A DNA stretch of 64,000 bases. Source: Rhodospirillaceae bacterium (GTDB taxonomy: Bacteria; Pseudomonadota; Alphaproteobacteria; UBA8366). How positions within the stretch are numbered: the first letter of the stretch is position 1; each line of letters starts with the position of its first letter. The notes under the pieces were generated by a model. It was not told the origin of the DNA. It made no database searches and was given only the letters and a program-made list of their open reading frames with translations. A program made the position numbers and the translations under genes. The stretch covers positions 1-64,000 of the forward strand of contig PAZH01000060.1 of the NCBI GenBank assembly GCA_002716125.1. The letters are read 5' to 3'. Positions 38,036 to 47,665 of the stretch are shown here, in pieces.

Positions 38036-39247
38036 CTACAGTCCGAGTATGAGCTTCGCGATGATATTGTGTTGAATTTCGTTGGAGCCGCCGTAGATCG
38101 ACGCTTTGCGATAGTTAAAGTATCGCGGGGTCACTGTTGGCGCGTATTCGGGGCCTAACGGCTCAACATTACTACCGGGCGTTAAATACTCGATCTCATG
38201 CGGCTGCGCATAGTAACCCAGCGCCTGCATAGTAAGTTCCGTGACCGCTTGCCCAAGCTCCGTCCCACGCATCTTAAGCACCGAAGATTCAGCACCAGGA
38301 CGCTCGCCAGCACCGAGGGCGCCCAAAATGCGCAATTCGCTAATTTCCACCGCTCGTACTTCCATTTCAAGACGGGCAATTTTCGTGCGGAAGTCAGGCT
38401 CTTCAATCAAAGGACGACCGTTCGAATTTTCCTGACTGGCAATGTAGCGTACCTTTTCGATACCGGAGCGGATACTCGCGCCATAAGAGCCGCCACGCTC
38501 AAACTCGAGCAGGTACTTTGCATAAGTCCAGCCCTGGTTTTCTTCGCCAATGCGGTTTTCCACCGGGACACGAACGTCGTCAAAGAAAACCTGGTTTACC
38601 TCATGATGCGGCGGTTGCTCGCCGTCAATCAGAACGATGGGTTCGACCCGAATACCCGGCGTATTCATATCGATCAGCAGAAAAGATATCCCTTCCTGAC
38701 GCTTCCCTTCTGTCGACGTACGAACCAAGCAAAAGATCCAATCGGCGTGTTGGGCAAGTGTCGTCCAAATTTTCGAACCATTGACGACATAATGATCTCC
38801 ATCGCGCACGGCCCGCGTGGATAATGAAGCCAAATCCGAACCCGAGCCCGGTTCCGAATATCCCTGGCACCACCAATCATCGAACGCCAGGATACGCGGC
38901 AGGAACCGCTCTTTTTGATCGGGCCGGCCGAACTGAATTATGACCGGGCCAACCATCCGAGCACCGAATGCGATCGGACGGGGCGCACCGGCTTTAGAGA
39001 TTTCAGTTTCATAAATATAGTGTTCAGCTGCTGTCCAACCGGTGCCGCCGTGTTCGACGGGCCATTTGGGCGCCGCCCAACCTTGCTCGTAGAGCGCCTT
39101 CTGCCAAATGCGCTGGCGTTCCGGATCGAGGTAGTTCGTCGGCGACTTCTTCAAGACATCTTGCATGTCTGCAGTGAATTCTTTGTCGATGAATTCTTTT
39201 ACCTCAGCCCGAAATGATTCTTCGGCGGGACTGAACGACAGGTCCAT
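38036..39247 (-). CDS. Acyl-CoA dehydrogenase
   Basis: FAD-dependent dehydrogenase that introduces the alpha-beta double bond in acyl-CoA. YSEPGSGSDLASL and the following region match the FAD/substrate-binding signature, and the C-terminal RKASIYGGSNEIQHNIIAK is the typical end. 403 residues. The exact chain-length or substrate class is not clear. Preceded by 95 bases without a gene and followed by a 101-base gap that holds a weak GGGGA...TCCCC hairpin near 38007-38027. Confidence 0.92.
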   Translation of the reverse strand: MDLSFSPAEESFRAEVKEFIDKEFTADMQDVLKKSPTNYLDPERQRIWQKALYEQGWAAPKWPVEHGGTGWTAAEHYIYETEISKAGAPRPIAFGARMVGPVIIQFGRPDQKERFLPRILAFDDWWCQGYSEPGSGSDLASLSTRAVRDGDHYVVNGSKIWTTLAQHADWIFCLVRTSTEGKRQEGISFLLIDMNTPGIRVEPIVLIDGEQPPHHEVNQVFFDDVRVPVENRIGEENQGWTYAKYLLEFERGGSYGASIRSGIEKVRYIASQENSNGRPLIEEPDFRTKIARLEMEVRAVEISELRILGALGAGERPGAESSVLKMRGTELGQAVTELTMQALGYYAQPHEIEYLTPGSNVEPLGPEYAPTVTPRYFNYRKASIYGGSNEIQHNIIAKLILGL

Positions 39248-39342
39248 TCCAAATCTCCTAACCGCGTGCTTTTCAGGAACCTACCTTAGTCGTTCCGTCA
39301 AAACCATCTTTGGAAGCAAGAATTCACCAGATTTTGTCGACG

Positions 39343-41094
39343 CTAACGCCTGGCCGCTTCGGTTTCGAGAACAATAAACGCGCGTGCCACCCGAGAAATT
39401 GCGCGGGCGCGCCACCACCGGAGCTTTATCTCTCGCACAATGGCGATCGCGCGGTTCAATCGTTCCCATGAGAGCGCGATATTTTCGGCCTTAGCTGCGC
39501 CGACCGCGGCCTCCGACCAAATTGAGACACGTTTAAAATCGTCCGTCTCCTTAGTCTCAACAATCGCGAGGTTTTCAAAATAAGAGCGATCTTCCTCTCG
39601 CCCGACGTTTGCGCTCAACTCGGATAATTTCCATAACGTCCGCGCACGCATATCGCGACTCTCGATCCGTAAAGCCGTGTTCTTGGCGTCCTCTCGGGCA
39701 CCTAATCTCCCCTGCACTTCAGCGATGTTGGACCAGGCATAGTCTGTTGCGAACTCACCCTCGACGTCAGGCATACTGCCGAGTGCGGCCTCAAGCATCC
39801 GCAGACCGCCGTCATTATTACCGGCCGCGATAGCGGACATTGCAGCACCGCTTAAGGCTATGACCCGGTATCTCGGGCTCTCTATTCCTTCGGCGTGATG
39901 GAGGGCTCTATCGATCTCACCCAACTTTGCGTATGTCGCGGAGAGTGCCATTCGCCCTTTTCTAAAATCGGACGAAGATTTCGATACCGTAAGCTTCTCT
40001 TCTGCGGCGTCGAGTCGCCCCATGCCAGCGTATGCCGCAATGATGTTCCCAAAAACAATTGGATGAACTTCGGTACTATCTGGCGCTGTCGCGATACGCT
40101 CTAGGGCATTTTCTGATTGATTGAGCAGACCGAATTGAGCGAATACCACGGCGACTTCGGCATGTACCTGTGCCGGAAATTGACCACTTTTAAATTCAGT
40201 CAGTTCGGTTTTTAGGCGTTCAACAATCTCAATTGCGCCTGCCTTATCGCCACGCGCGAGTAAACCTTGAGCGACGGATACGAGTGACCGAATTCTATCT
40301 CGCCCGGAAGGCATCATTTCGATCATTTCTTGTGCTTCATCGGTTCGGCCGAGAGAAGACATTATGCCAACGCTATCTCTTAAACTGACGAGTATCAGCC
40401 GAGCGTCCGTAATTCTCTTGAGCGTCTCACGCATCATATCGATGAGCCCCGCTTGCGCTTGAACTCCAACGAGATCTTGCAAGGCCCAGTTGCGATACCG
40501 CTGCCGATTGATTCCTTTAATGGTCTCAAGTGCCTCTTCGATCAAACAACGCAACGTCGGCGCAGAAAAACATATCGACGGATCATGGGTTGGATCGGCA
40601 ACTTCATTTGTTGCTCCTTGCACAACCAATTCACGCGAGCCCGAATGCTGTTCGAGCTTTAGACGCGCTTCTTCGATTTGCCGAGCGCGGGCCGCTTTCA
40701 GCGATTTCTGCATCTTCAACGCTTCGCCAAGTGCACGCATATGCACCAAAACCGACGGCCAAATCATTTCATCATCGATGATGCCGTTTCGGCGACGATA
40801 CTTGCGGATCGCGTCAATCGTCGCCTCATTTACGCGTCCGTTGACAGGTCCTTTGTAATATCCGAATGCGGCAAGAATCTTCTGGATTTCAGAAAGTGTA
40901 TCGCGCCATGCAAACTCGATAGCTGCATCGTTCCGACCCTCAATGCCAACGACCCGATAACCGAAGCTCTCACCAGGGATGAACGCGTAGAACAGGGCAA
41001 CAGAAATTACCGCCGCGCGCAGCGACGAAAATACTTTCGCGTTCGCTTTCGCTGACAAGGCGAACAAATCGTCTCTCCTCCTGGCCATGATCAT
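39343..41094 (-). CDS. TPR-like protein with peptidoglycan-binding-type domain
   Basis: I do not recognise a named family. A hydrophobic segment (about residues 26-42, SSLRAAVISVALFYAFIPG) looks like a signal or anchor. Residues 60-105 contain IQKILAAFGYYKGPVNGRV..., the pattern of a PG_binding_1 domain. From about residue 190 the rest is helical pairs with Ala/Gly spacing like TPR or Sel1-type repeats (for example AAYAGMGRLDAAEEKL). A periplasmic scaffold role is inference. Start is ATG 41094 or ATG 41088. Confidence 0.7.
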   Translation of the reverse strand: MIMARRRDDLFALSAKANAKVFSSLRAAVISVALFYAFIPGESFGYRVVGIEGRNDAAIEFAWRDTLSEIQKILAAFGYYKGPVNGRVNEATIDAIRKYRRRNGIIDDEMIWPSVLVHMRALGEALKMQKSLKAARARQIEEARLKLEQHSGSRELVVQGATNEVADPTHDPSICFSAPTLRCLIEEALETIKGINRQRYRNWALQDLVGVQAQAGLIDMMRETLKRITDARLILVSLRDSVGIMSSLGRTDEAQEMIEMMPSGRDRIRSLVSVAQGLLARGDKAGAIEIVERLKTELTEFKSGQFPAQVHAEVAVVFAQFGLLNQSENALERIATAPDSTEVHPIVFGNIIAAYAGMGRLDAAEEKLTVSKSSSDFRKGRMALSATYAKLGEIDRALHHAEGIESPRYRVIALSGAAMSAIAAGNNDGGLRMLEAALGSMPDVEGEFATDYAWSNIAEVQGRLGAREDAKNTALRIESRDMRARTLWKLSELSANVGREEDRSYFENLAIVETKETDDFKRVSIWSEAAVGAAKAENIALSWERLNRAIAIVREIKLRWWRARAISRVARAFIVLETEAARR

Positions 41095-41148
41095 AGCGCG
41101 GATAGAGAAATTTGTAATTTCAGAGATTAATTGGACTGAATTAGCGGA

Positions 41149-41946
41149 CTAAGCGGCGTCCCGCGCCTTGAGCCTATAATACAAGCGACCGAAATTGCCG
41201 AGCGAGACCATATGGCTCGCGATCCAACTTAGCCAACCGTTGCGGCGCCATTCATCAGCAACCGCGGCCGGAAGTCTACGTAACCGCCCTTCATCGACAA
41301 CGCGAAATCCGCGCATCGCTATTTTTTGGCCATCCGGAAGTGTTATGTCAGCCGAACGCTCGATAAGAATATCTTGCTCTTCAACAGCGGTAACAAAATT
41401 TCGGGTCGCATTCTGCTGTCGCGCATAGGCCGCGCAAAAACGAGCAATGTTTTGCAGTAATTCCGATGAGCGGCCGTTTTGGAACAGTGCGCGATCGCCG
41501 CCTTTTGTTAGGAGAGTTGAATTACTATCAACGCAGAAAGCGAGTTCCGCATTCTCCTCGCCGGAAATAAAGATGAACGGATACCGCCGCACGAAGGCTG
41601 GCAAGTAACACCCCTCAGCCCAGGTATTGTCGGCTTCGACAAACAGATTTTCGTTCGTGCGTACACCCACGATCCCCAAAGGGGAGCCACCCGGCTCACT
41701 GTTGAAGATAATCGGATAGTGCCGCGCAGCTGCCGAAAACTCTACGCCATTCAAAGGCAGGGAATTTGTCTCGCTCGCAAACCCATAGTCGATATCTTCC
41801 GCGAGACACAATTCGCCGTGCTGCTACGCTGTAACGCTATCGATCGAATGATAGAACAGGAAGGAACGCTGCGTTTCAGCCGAATTGGACTCCGCTTCGG
41901 CTGCAGCTGAGGCGCCGCGACGCCTTCTTGAAGGTGCAGTTGCCAA
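41149..41946 (-). pseudogene. SapC-family gene broken by an in-frame TAG
   Basis: The conserved part (residues 42-265) reads LPLNGVEFSAAARHYPIIF, AFVRRYPFIF and GFRVVDEGRLRRLPA, typical of SapC-family proteins of unknown function. The frame extends upstream past a TAG at 41824-41826 for 40 more sense codons. It reaches a TTG at 41946, preceded by GGGAGG 7 bases away. That N-terminus ends in FLFYHSIDSVTA, which is what SapC proteins show just before the conserved core. The downstream product alone could only start at a TTG (41811) with no ribosome site. So the gene is either a pseudogene or uses readthrough. The gap 41947-42165 shows no other gene. Confidence 0.65.
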
Positions 41947-42165
41947 AAGGGCCCCTCCCAAACTATTCGTCCAATTCGGACAAGTTTCCTACGTGCGACA
42001 CTACATAAGGAAAGAATCGCGAGCAAGTGATGGTTAACCTATTAGAACCATCAAAAGCTTTCCTAAACCTTGCAAGCTGAATGGTCAAAATTTCGGCATG
42101 TTGCCCTTCCCTCATGCGCCTCGTATCGTCCCGCTCGATGAAGCCATCAAACCAAAGGCCGTGAA

Positions 42166-42768
42166 ATGAATCGTGACGACGTCGAAATCGAGAAAAGCGA
42201 GGACTTATATCGCGGCTTCTTTCATATGAAGCGTTACAGCTTACGGCATAAAAAGTTCGACGGCACATGGAGCCCCACGATTACGCGCGAGGTATTTGAG
42301 CGTGGGCCGGTCGCCGCAGTTGTACCCTATGACCCGGTCCTCGATCGAATCGTGTTAATCGAGCAATTCCGCCCCGGCCCAATGGCTGCCGGTGCCGATA
42401 GTCCTTGGATGATTGAGGTCGTCGCGGGAATACTGGAGCCTGGCGAGACACCGGAAGCGCTCGCGATGCGCGAAACGGTAGAAGAAACGGGCGGAGAACT
42501 CTCTGAAATTCTGCCCATTTGCGCATTTTATATGGCACCCGGTAGCTCCTCCGAATATTGCCATCTCCTGTGCGGACGAATCGATTCAACGAATATTGGC
42601 GGTATCCACGGACATGCGGAAGAAGGCGAAGATATTCGCGTGTTCTCCGAACCATCGGAAACTGCCTTTAAACGCGTATCAAATGGGCAAATAGACAGCG
42701 CCTTTTCGATCATTGCTTTGCAATGGTTGCAACTCAATCGTGAAGACATTCGCCGCCGTTGGACTTGA
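42166..42768 (+). CDS. nudF: Nudix hydrolase, ADP-ribose pyrophosphatase-like
   Basis: The Nudix box is complete: GILEPGETPEALAMRETVEE then TG, matching G-x5-E-x7-REUxEExG. The preceding FEVFERG-type segment (TREVFERGPVAAVVPYDP) matches NudF-type ADP-sugar pyrophosphatases, which recycle ADP-ribose. 200 residues. The start is an ATG; the 218-base gap upstream to the SapC-like start shows no clear promoter. Confidence 0.88.
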   Translation: MNRDDVEIEKSEDLYRGFFHMKRYSLRHKKFDGTWSPTITREVFERGPVAAVVPYDPVLDRIVLIEQFRPGPMAAGADSPWMIEVVAGILEPGETPEALAMRETVEETGGELSEILPICAFYMAPGSSSEYCHLLCGRIDSTNIGGIHGHAEEGEDIRVFSEPSETAFKRVSNGQIDSAFSIIALQWLQLNREDIRRRWT

Positions 42769-42846
42769 CCCTGTTAATAGCGAAATGCTTCATAGCGCGA
42801 AGTTCTGCCGCGAACCGAGCCCACCTTCAATCGGAGCAAGGTCGAA

Positions 42847-43848
42847 ATGAATTATCGTGATGATTTTGTCGATGCGATCGGCAATACACCCCTGATTAAA
42901 CTCAAGAAAGCCTCAGAGGAAACCGGCTGCACAATCCTCGGGAAGGCCGAGTTCTTAAACCCTGGCGGTTCGGTGAAAGATCGAGCGGCTAAATACATTA
43001 TTTTAGATGCCGAAGAGCGCGGTGACCTCCAACCCGGTGGTGTTATCGTGGAGGGCACGGCCGGAAATACCGGCATTGGCCTGTCGCTGGTCGGGAATGC
43101 ACGCGGATACAGCACCGTTATCATTATCCCCGAAACGCAAAGCCAGGAGAAAAAAGATATGCTCCGGCTTTGCGGTGCCGAGTTGATTGAGGTGCCCGCC
43201 GTTCCGTTTAAAGACCCGAATAACTACGTTCACCAAGCCGAGCGAAAAGCACAAGAAATGGCCACGAGCGAGCCAAACGGTGTGTTGTATGCCAACCAAT
43301 GGGACAACACATCCAACCGCATGGGGCATTATCGTTCGACCGGTCCTGAAATTTGGGAACAAACGGATGGTAAAATCGATGGTTTTACCTGTGCCATCGG
43401 CACCGGCGGCACGTTGGCCGGAATTAGCATGTTCCTAAAGGATCAGAATAAGTCGGTAAAAACGGCGGCGGCGGACCCAATGGGGGCCGCGATGTATAGC
43501 TACATCAAGACAGGCGAACTGAAGTCCGAAGGCAGCTCGATCTCCGAAGGTATCGGCCAAGGCCGAATTACGGGGAATCTCGATGGTGCCCCTTTTGATG
43601 ACGCCTACCAAATTCCCGATGATGAAGCTTTGCCCGTCGTGTTCGACCTTCTTAAGGAAGAAGGTCTTTGTCTGGGCGCTTCGAGCGGCGTCAACGTCGC
43701 CGGCGCGATCCGAATGGCCAAGGAAATGGGGCCTGGCCACACAATCGTGACGATCCTTTGCGATTTCGGCACCAAGTATCAGACCAAATTATTCAATCCG
43801 GCTTTTCTCAGAGAGAAGAACCTGCCGGTCCCTTCTTGGATGGAGTAG
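42847..43848 (+). CDS. cysK: Cysteine synthase A-type (O-acetylserine sulfhydrylase)
   Basis: PLP-dependent fold-type II enzyme making cysteine from O-acetylserine and sulfide. Lys 44 in NPGGSVKDRAA binds PLP; GTAGNTGIGL is the substrate loop and GTGGTLAGIS the phosphate-binding loop. 333 residues. It heads a row with alaX, sseA and two GNAT genes, with 5- to 15-base gaps, so likely one operon. The same fold includes cystathionine beta-synthase; the C-terminus (FLREKNLPVPSWME) is typical of this CysK group. Confidence 0.93.
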   Translation: MNYRDDFVDAIGNTPLIKLKKASEETGCTILGKAEFLNPGGSVKDRAAKYIILDAEERGDLQPGGVIVEGTAGNTGIGLSLVGNARGYSTVIIIPETQSQEKKDMLRLCGAELIEVPAVPFKDPNNYVHQAERKAQEMATSEPNGVLYANQWDNTSNRMGHYRSTGPEIWEQTDGKIDGFTCAIGTGGTLAGISMFLKDQNKSVKTAAADPMGAAMYSYIKTGELKSEGSSISEGIGQGRITGNLDGAPFDDAYQIPDDEALPVVFDLLKEEGLCLGASSGVNVAGAIRMAKEMGPGHTIVTILCDFGTKYQTKLFNPAFLREKNLPVPSWME

Positions 43849-43853
43849 CGTTG

Positions 43854-44570
43854 ATGTTGACGGAAGAAGTTTTCCGGACCGATTCATATTTAAAAGAATG
43901 TGAAGCTACAGTCGTTTCTGTGAACGATCTGGGCGGCATCATTCTAGACCGTACCAACTTTTATCCAACCGGCGGCGGTCAACCGGGTGATACGGGCATT
44001 CTTCGACTGGAAGACGGCGGCGAAATTACAATTGCAACGACCGTCAAAGGTAAAGGCGACGAAAACGTTGTCCATGTACCAGCCGAAGGCCAAGAAGCGC
44101 CGGCCACGGGGACGAAAGTCGTCGCGGTTATCGATTGGGAACGCCGATACAAGCATATGCAGATGCATACCGCACTCCACCTAATGTGCAATGTCGTACC
44201 TGCCGGGGTAACGGGCAATCAGATCGGAACTGAAAAAAGCCGTATGGATTTCGATATGGGCGATGAGAAGCTCGATAAAGATACCATCAGCCAAGCTGTG
44301 AACGCACTTATCGACGCTGATCATCCGACAAAGATCGATTACATTACCGACGAAGAACTGGATGCTCAGCCGGAAATTATTCCGACAATGTCCGTTGCGC
44401 CTCCCCGAGGCGCTGGACGCGTCCGTCTAATGAAAATCGGGGACATCGACTTGCAGCCTTGTGGGGGCACACATGTCTCGCGGACAGGTGAAATTCAGCA
44501 TATCCGCGTGACAAAAATCGAAAGTAAGGGAAAGCGAAATCGCCGCGTAAGCATCGCTTTCGTTGATTGA
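43854..44570 (+). CDS. alaX: AlaX-type alanyl-tRNA editing protein
   Basis: Free-standing editing enzyme that removes mis-attached serine or glycine from tRNA-Ala. Zinc motifs are MHTALHLM (HxxxH) and CGGTHVS (CxxxH). TNFYPTGGGQPGD is the N-terminal editing-domain signature. I chose the ATG at 43854, 5 bases after cysK; a longer in-frame start inside cysK is not credible. 238 residues. Confidence 0.93.
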   Translation: MLTEEVFRTDSYLKECEATVVSVNDLGGIILDRTNFYPTGGGQPGDTGILRLEDGGEITIATTVKGKGDENVVHVPAEGQEAPATGTKVVAVIDWERRYKHMQMHTALHLMCNVVPAGVTGNQIGTEKSRMDFDMGDEKLDKDTISQAVNALIDADHPTKIDYITDEELDAQPEIIPTMSVAPPRGAGRVRLMKIGDIDLQPCGGTHVSRTGEIQHIRVTKIESKGKRNRRVSIAFVD

Positions 44571-44585
44571 TTGGAGTGAACCAGA

Positions 44586-45431
44586 ATGTCCTATGCCCGT
44601 CCTGAAGCCTTGGTCACGACCGACTGGCTCGCCGATAATCTCGACAACCCAAAAGTTTGTGTTATCGATGCATCTCTGCCGCGTGTCGGTGTAAAGGAAG
44701 ACACCCGCGCAAACTACCGTGAGGCCCATATCCCGAACGCACCTTTCTTCGACATCGACGAAATAGCCGATCCCGATGCGACTCTGCCGCATATGATGCC
44801 AAATGCGGATCTATTCGCTGAGAAAGTTGGCGGTCTGGGCATTTCAAATGATTGTCAGGTTGTTGTGTACGATCAACACGGCATTTATTCCGCGCCACGC
44901 GCATGGTGGATGTTCCGCGCATTCGGACACGACAATGTCGCGGTATTGGACGGCGGCCTCCCGAAATGGCGCGCAGAAGGACGCGGCATTACAGATGCTT
45001 TGCCAACACCCGAGGCAGCCAATTTTTCCGCCCGTCTCAATGAAGCGTTGTTGCGCCTCGCTTCGCAGGTGAATGACAATGTTTCCGCCGGCGTTGAGCA
45101 GGTCGTCGATGCGCGAGGTGCAGGCCGCTATAATGGGACCGAACCGGAATCGCGCCCCGGTCTTCGTTCGGGTCACATACCAAATTCGCTGAATGTTCCC
45201 TATGCCGGGATCGTGAAGGATGGCACCATGATAGATGCCCCAGCCCTCGAAGCGGCTTTCGTGGCGGGTGGCGTCGATCTCTCAAAACCGATTACGACAA
45301 GTTGCGGCAGCGGTATCACGGCCTGCATTCTTGCGCTGGGCCTGTATTTGAATGGACGAAACGACGTGGCGATTTACGACGGTTCATGGACCGAATGGGG
45401 CGGCCGACAGGACCTACCCGTTGAGAAATAG
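44586..45431 (+). CDS. sseA: 3-mercaptopyruvate sulfurtransferase (rhodanese family)
   Basis: Two rhodanese domains in 281 residues. The catalytic loop near residue 240 reads TSCGSGITA, the CGSG-type loop of 3-mercaptopyruvate sulfurtransferases rather than the CRxG loop of thiosulfate enzymes. It transfers sulfur from 3-mercaptopyruvate to acceptors such as cyanide or thioredoxin. Clustered with cysK and alaX. Confidence 0.93.
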   Translation: MSYARPEALVTTDWLADNLDNPKVCVIDASLPRVGVKEDTRANYREAHIPNAPFFDIDEIADPDATLPHMMPNADLFAEKVGGLGISNDCQVVVYDQHGIYSAPRAWWMFRAFGHDNVAVLDGGLPKWRAEGRGITDALPTPEAANFSARLNEALLRLASQVNDNVSAGVEQVVDARGAGRYNGTEPESRPGLRSGHIPNSLNVPYAGIVKDGTMIDAPALEAAFVAGGVDLSKPITTSCGSGITACILALGLYLNGRNDVAIYDGSWTEWGGRQDLPVEK

Positions 45432-45437
45432 CAGCAC

Positions 45438-45860
45438 ATGAGAATACGTGCGATTGAGGACGGAGACGTCGAGGACGTTGTCGCCCTTTGGGACGCATGC
45501 GGCTTAACACGTCCATGGAATGCGCCCCACGACGATATTGCACTCGCAAGAGCGACACCTCAGTCCAAGATTTTCGTTGGTATGGATAACGGCGAAATCG
45601 TCGCTAGCGTTCTCTGCGGCAATGACGGCCACCGTGGTTGGATTTACTATCTCGCCGTCGCGCCAGAGCGCCAGAAAGACGGGTTGGGACGAGAAATCAT
45701 GGCACATGGCGAAGAATGGCTGCGCTCGTTAGGCGTGCCGAAAGTCGAATTAATGATACGACCGGAGAATGATGTCGTTCGCCAATTCTACGAGCGGATC
45801 GGTTATGAAGTAGAAGACCGGATCGTTATGTCCCGTTGGATAGACGGTCGGGAGGTATAA
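45438..45860 (+). CDS. ypeA: GNAT acetyltransferase, YpeA-like
   Basis: A 140-residue GNAT. The acetyl-CoA motif A is VAPERQKDGLGREIMAHGEEW, and the C-terminal NDVVRQFYERIGYEVEDRIV is typical of YpeA. Usual glycine pair R/Q-x-x-G-x-G/A is written as QKDGLG. Substrate unknown. It lies 6 bases after sseA and 4 bases before the next GNAT. Confidence 0.87.
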   Translation: MRIRAIEDGDVEDVVALWDACGLTRPWNAPHDDIALARATPQSKIFVGMDNGEIVASVLCGNDGHRGWIYYLAVAPERQKDGLGREIMAHGEEWLRSLGVPKVELMIRPENDVVRQFYERIGYEVEDRIVMSRWIDGREV

Positions 45861-45864
45861 TCAG

Positions 45865-46443
45865 ATGATATTCAAGGATGATCGATTGGAAGTTACATTT
45901 ACGTATCTTGAAATGCACGAGGCGCCGAGCAGACCACAGGCGCATCCGCCCACGCTAAATCATCCGATCATGCTGACCAGAATTATGGAACCGACAATCG
46001 GGTTCTATCGTTATTTATACAATGCGGTCGGCGAACCGTGGCTATGGTACGAACGCCGGATTATGGAGGACGAAAAGCTCCTCCCGATCATTCATGATGA
46101 TCGAATCGAAATTTACTGTTTGTTCGTGGGGGGTGTCCCTGCCGGATATGCCGAGCTCAACCGACGTGAGCCGACAGATATTGAATTATCTTACTTCGGC
46201 CTCGTCCCCGAGTTTATCGGAAGAGGCCTTGGCCGATACTTTCTCGAAGCCGTTATTGATATAGCCTGGAGCCATCATCCGAATCGCTTCTGGTTACACA
46301 CTTGTACGTTGGATCACCCCTCCGCTCTGCCGAATTACCAACGCAGAGGATTTTCGCCATTCGATCAAAAAACACGAAAGGTGATGGATCCGCGCCGAGT
46401 TGGCTATATGCCAGTTAACGTCGGGCCACCGCTCGATATTTAG
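45865..46443 (+). CDS. GNAT acetyltransferase
   Basis: A 192-residue GNAT with motif A LVPEFIGRGLGRYFLEAVI and C-terminal DHPSALPNYQRRGFSPFDQ. The N-terminus holds a long region before the core (about residues 1-75). The pair of GNATs, together with sseA, ends the operon. Substrate unknown. The stop is 2 bases from the convergent FAD oxidoreductase stop. Confidence 0.85.
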   Translation: MIFKDDRLEVTFTYLEMHEAPSRPQAHPPTLNHPIMLTRIMEPTIGFYRYLYNAVGEPWLWYERRIMEDEKLLPIIHDDRIEIYCLFVGGVPAGYAELNRREPTDIELSYFGLVPEFIGRGLGRYFLEAVIDIAWSHHPNRFWLHTCTLDHPSALPNYQRRGFSPFDQKTRKVMDPRRVGYMPVNVGPPLDI

Positions 46444-46445
46444 AT

Positions 46446-47552
46446 TCAGAGAACTTCCCGTACTCTTTCCGCAATCGCGAGAGACGCCGTTAACCCAGGT
46501 GATTCAATCCCGAATAAATTGACGAGTCCGGGTACACCATGGTCAGCGGGGCCTTGGACAACAAAGTCGGCCGCTTCTTCGCCGGGCGCGGAAATTTTGG
46601 GACGTATACCTGCATAACCCGGAACCAAGGCACCATCCTTGAGGCCCGGCCAGTATGTTCGAACCGCATCATAGAACTTATCCGATCGTGCGGGATCGAC
46701 TGTATATTCGATTTCGTCTATCCATTCGACATCGGGCCCAAACCGTGCCTGGCCGCCCAGGTCAATCGTAATGTGCACGCCCAAGCCGCCTGGCTCGGGA
46801 ACGGGATAGATCAGTCGGCTGAACGGCGGTTTCCCAAGCAATGAGTAGTAATTGCCCTTTGCAAAATAAGCGGTTGGGGTCTGTTCCTTGGGGAAATTCG
46901 CTAATTTACCTGCGATTTCTGGTGCATAGAGACCGGCGCTATTTACGACCGTGTTGCAGAGCAGTCGCATCGGCATATCACCACCGACCTCCAAGATGAT
47001 GCCTTCGTCGCTAACTTCTCCTCCGAGGACCGGACTCAGAAAGGCAATCATCGCGCCATGCTCTTCGGCATCACCTTGATACGCGAGCATCAGACCGTGG
47101 CTATCAATAATACCGGTTGAAGGAGAACGCAGGGCCGCAACGCAGTTCAACTCCGGCTCAAGCGAAGTCGCTTCGTTCCCGCTCATCATTTCAAGATCGC
47201 CGACTCCGTTTGCCGCGGCTTTCGCTTGGATTTCTTTCAGAGTGTCGACTTGTTCCGGCAGTGTGGCGACAATCAGCTTACCACAACGCTCATGTGGCAC
47301 ACCGTGGTCTGCGCAATACTGATAAAGCCGTTTCTTACCTTCGACGCAAAACAGCGCTTTTAAGCTATCTTTCGGATAGTAGATACCCGCGTGGATGACT
47401 TCGCTATTGCGCGAACTTGTCTCGGATCCAATCAGTTCGGTGCTTTCCAACACGATAACTTCGCGGCCGGCAAGCGCGAGTTCTCGTGCGACCGCGAGCC
47501 CGACGACACCGGCCCCGATAACGACGCAATCAACCTTCTCAAGTCCCGACAC
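46446..47552 (-). CDS. FAD-dependent oxidoreductase (LhgO/DAAO family)
   Basis: D-amino-acid-oxidase/L-2-hydroxyglutarate-oxidase superfamily. The N-terminal [16 protein letters not shown] and the [16 protein letters not shown] segment ([14 protein letters not shown]) are typical of LhgO/YgaF-like proteins. C-terminal [16 protein letters not shown] matches. 368 residues. The start is unsure: GTG 47552 has GGAGG 5 bases upstream; TTG 47555 is just before. Substrate is probably a 2-hydroxy acid but this is inference. Divergent from metC. Confidence 0.87.
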   Translation of the reverse strand: MSGLEKVDCVVIGAGVVGLAVARELALAGREVIVLESTELIGSETSSRNSEVIHAGIYYPKDSLKALFCVEGKKRLYQYCADHGVPHERCGKLIVATLPEQVDTLKEIQAKAAANGVGDLEMMSGNEATSLEPELNCVAALRSPSTGIIDSHGLMLAYQGDAEEHGAMIAFLSPVLGGEVSDEGIILEVGGDMPMRLLCNTVVNSAGLYAPEIAGKLANFPKEQTPTAYFAKGNYYSLLGKPPFSRLIYPVPEPGGLGVHITIDLGGQARFGPDVEWIDEIEYTVDPARSDKFYDAVRTYWPGLKDGALVPGYAGIRPKISAPGEEAADFVVQGPADHGVPGLVNLFGIESPGLTASLAIAERVREVL

Positions 47553-47665
47553 CAATGCCTCCGGTGTGCGATTTGCTTAAAATCCGACTGGCTAGAGATA
47601 CATCGCAATGGTTGAATGCACCGAGCCCTCCGAACGCGCCCCCTATTAGACCAAATGAGCGAAGC

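Noticed and set aside
36321-39247. Acyl-CoA ligase and acyl-CoA dehydrogenase as one operon
   Set aside because: They are on opposite strands and converge; only a shared pathway is likely.
41751-42026. 91-codon reverse frame upstream of the SapC-like gene
   Set aside because: It is in another frame from the SapC sequence and resembles no family; the SapC frame explains the region better.
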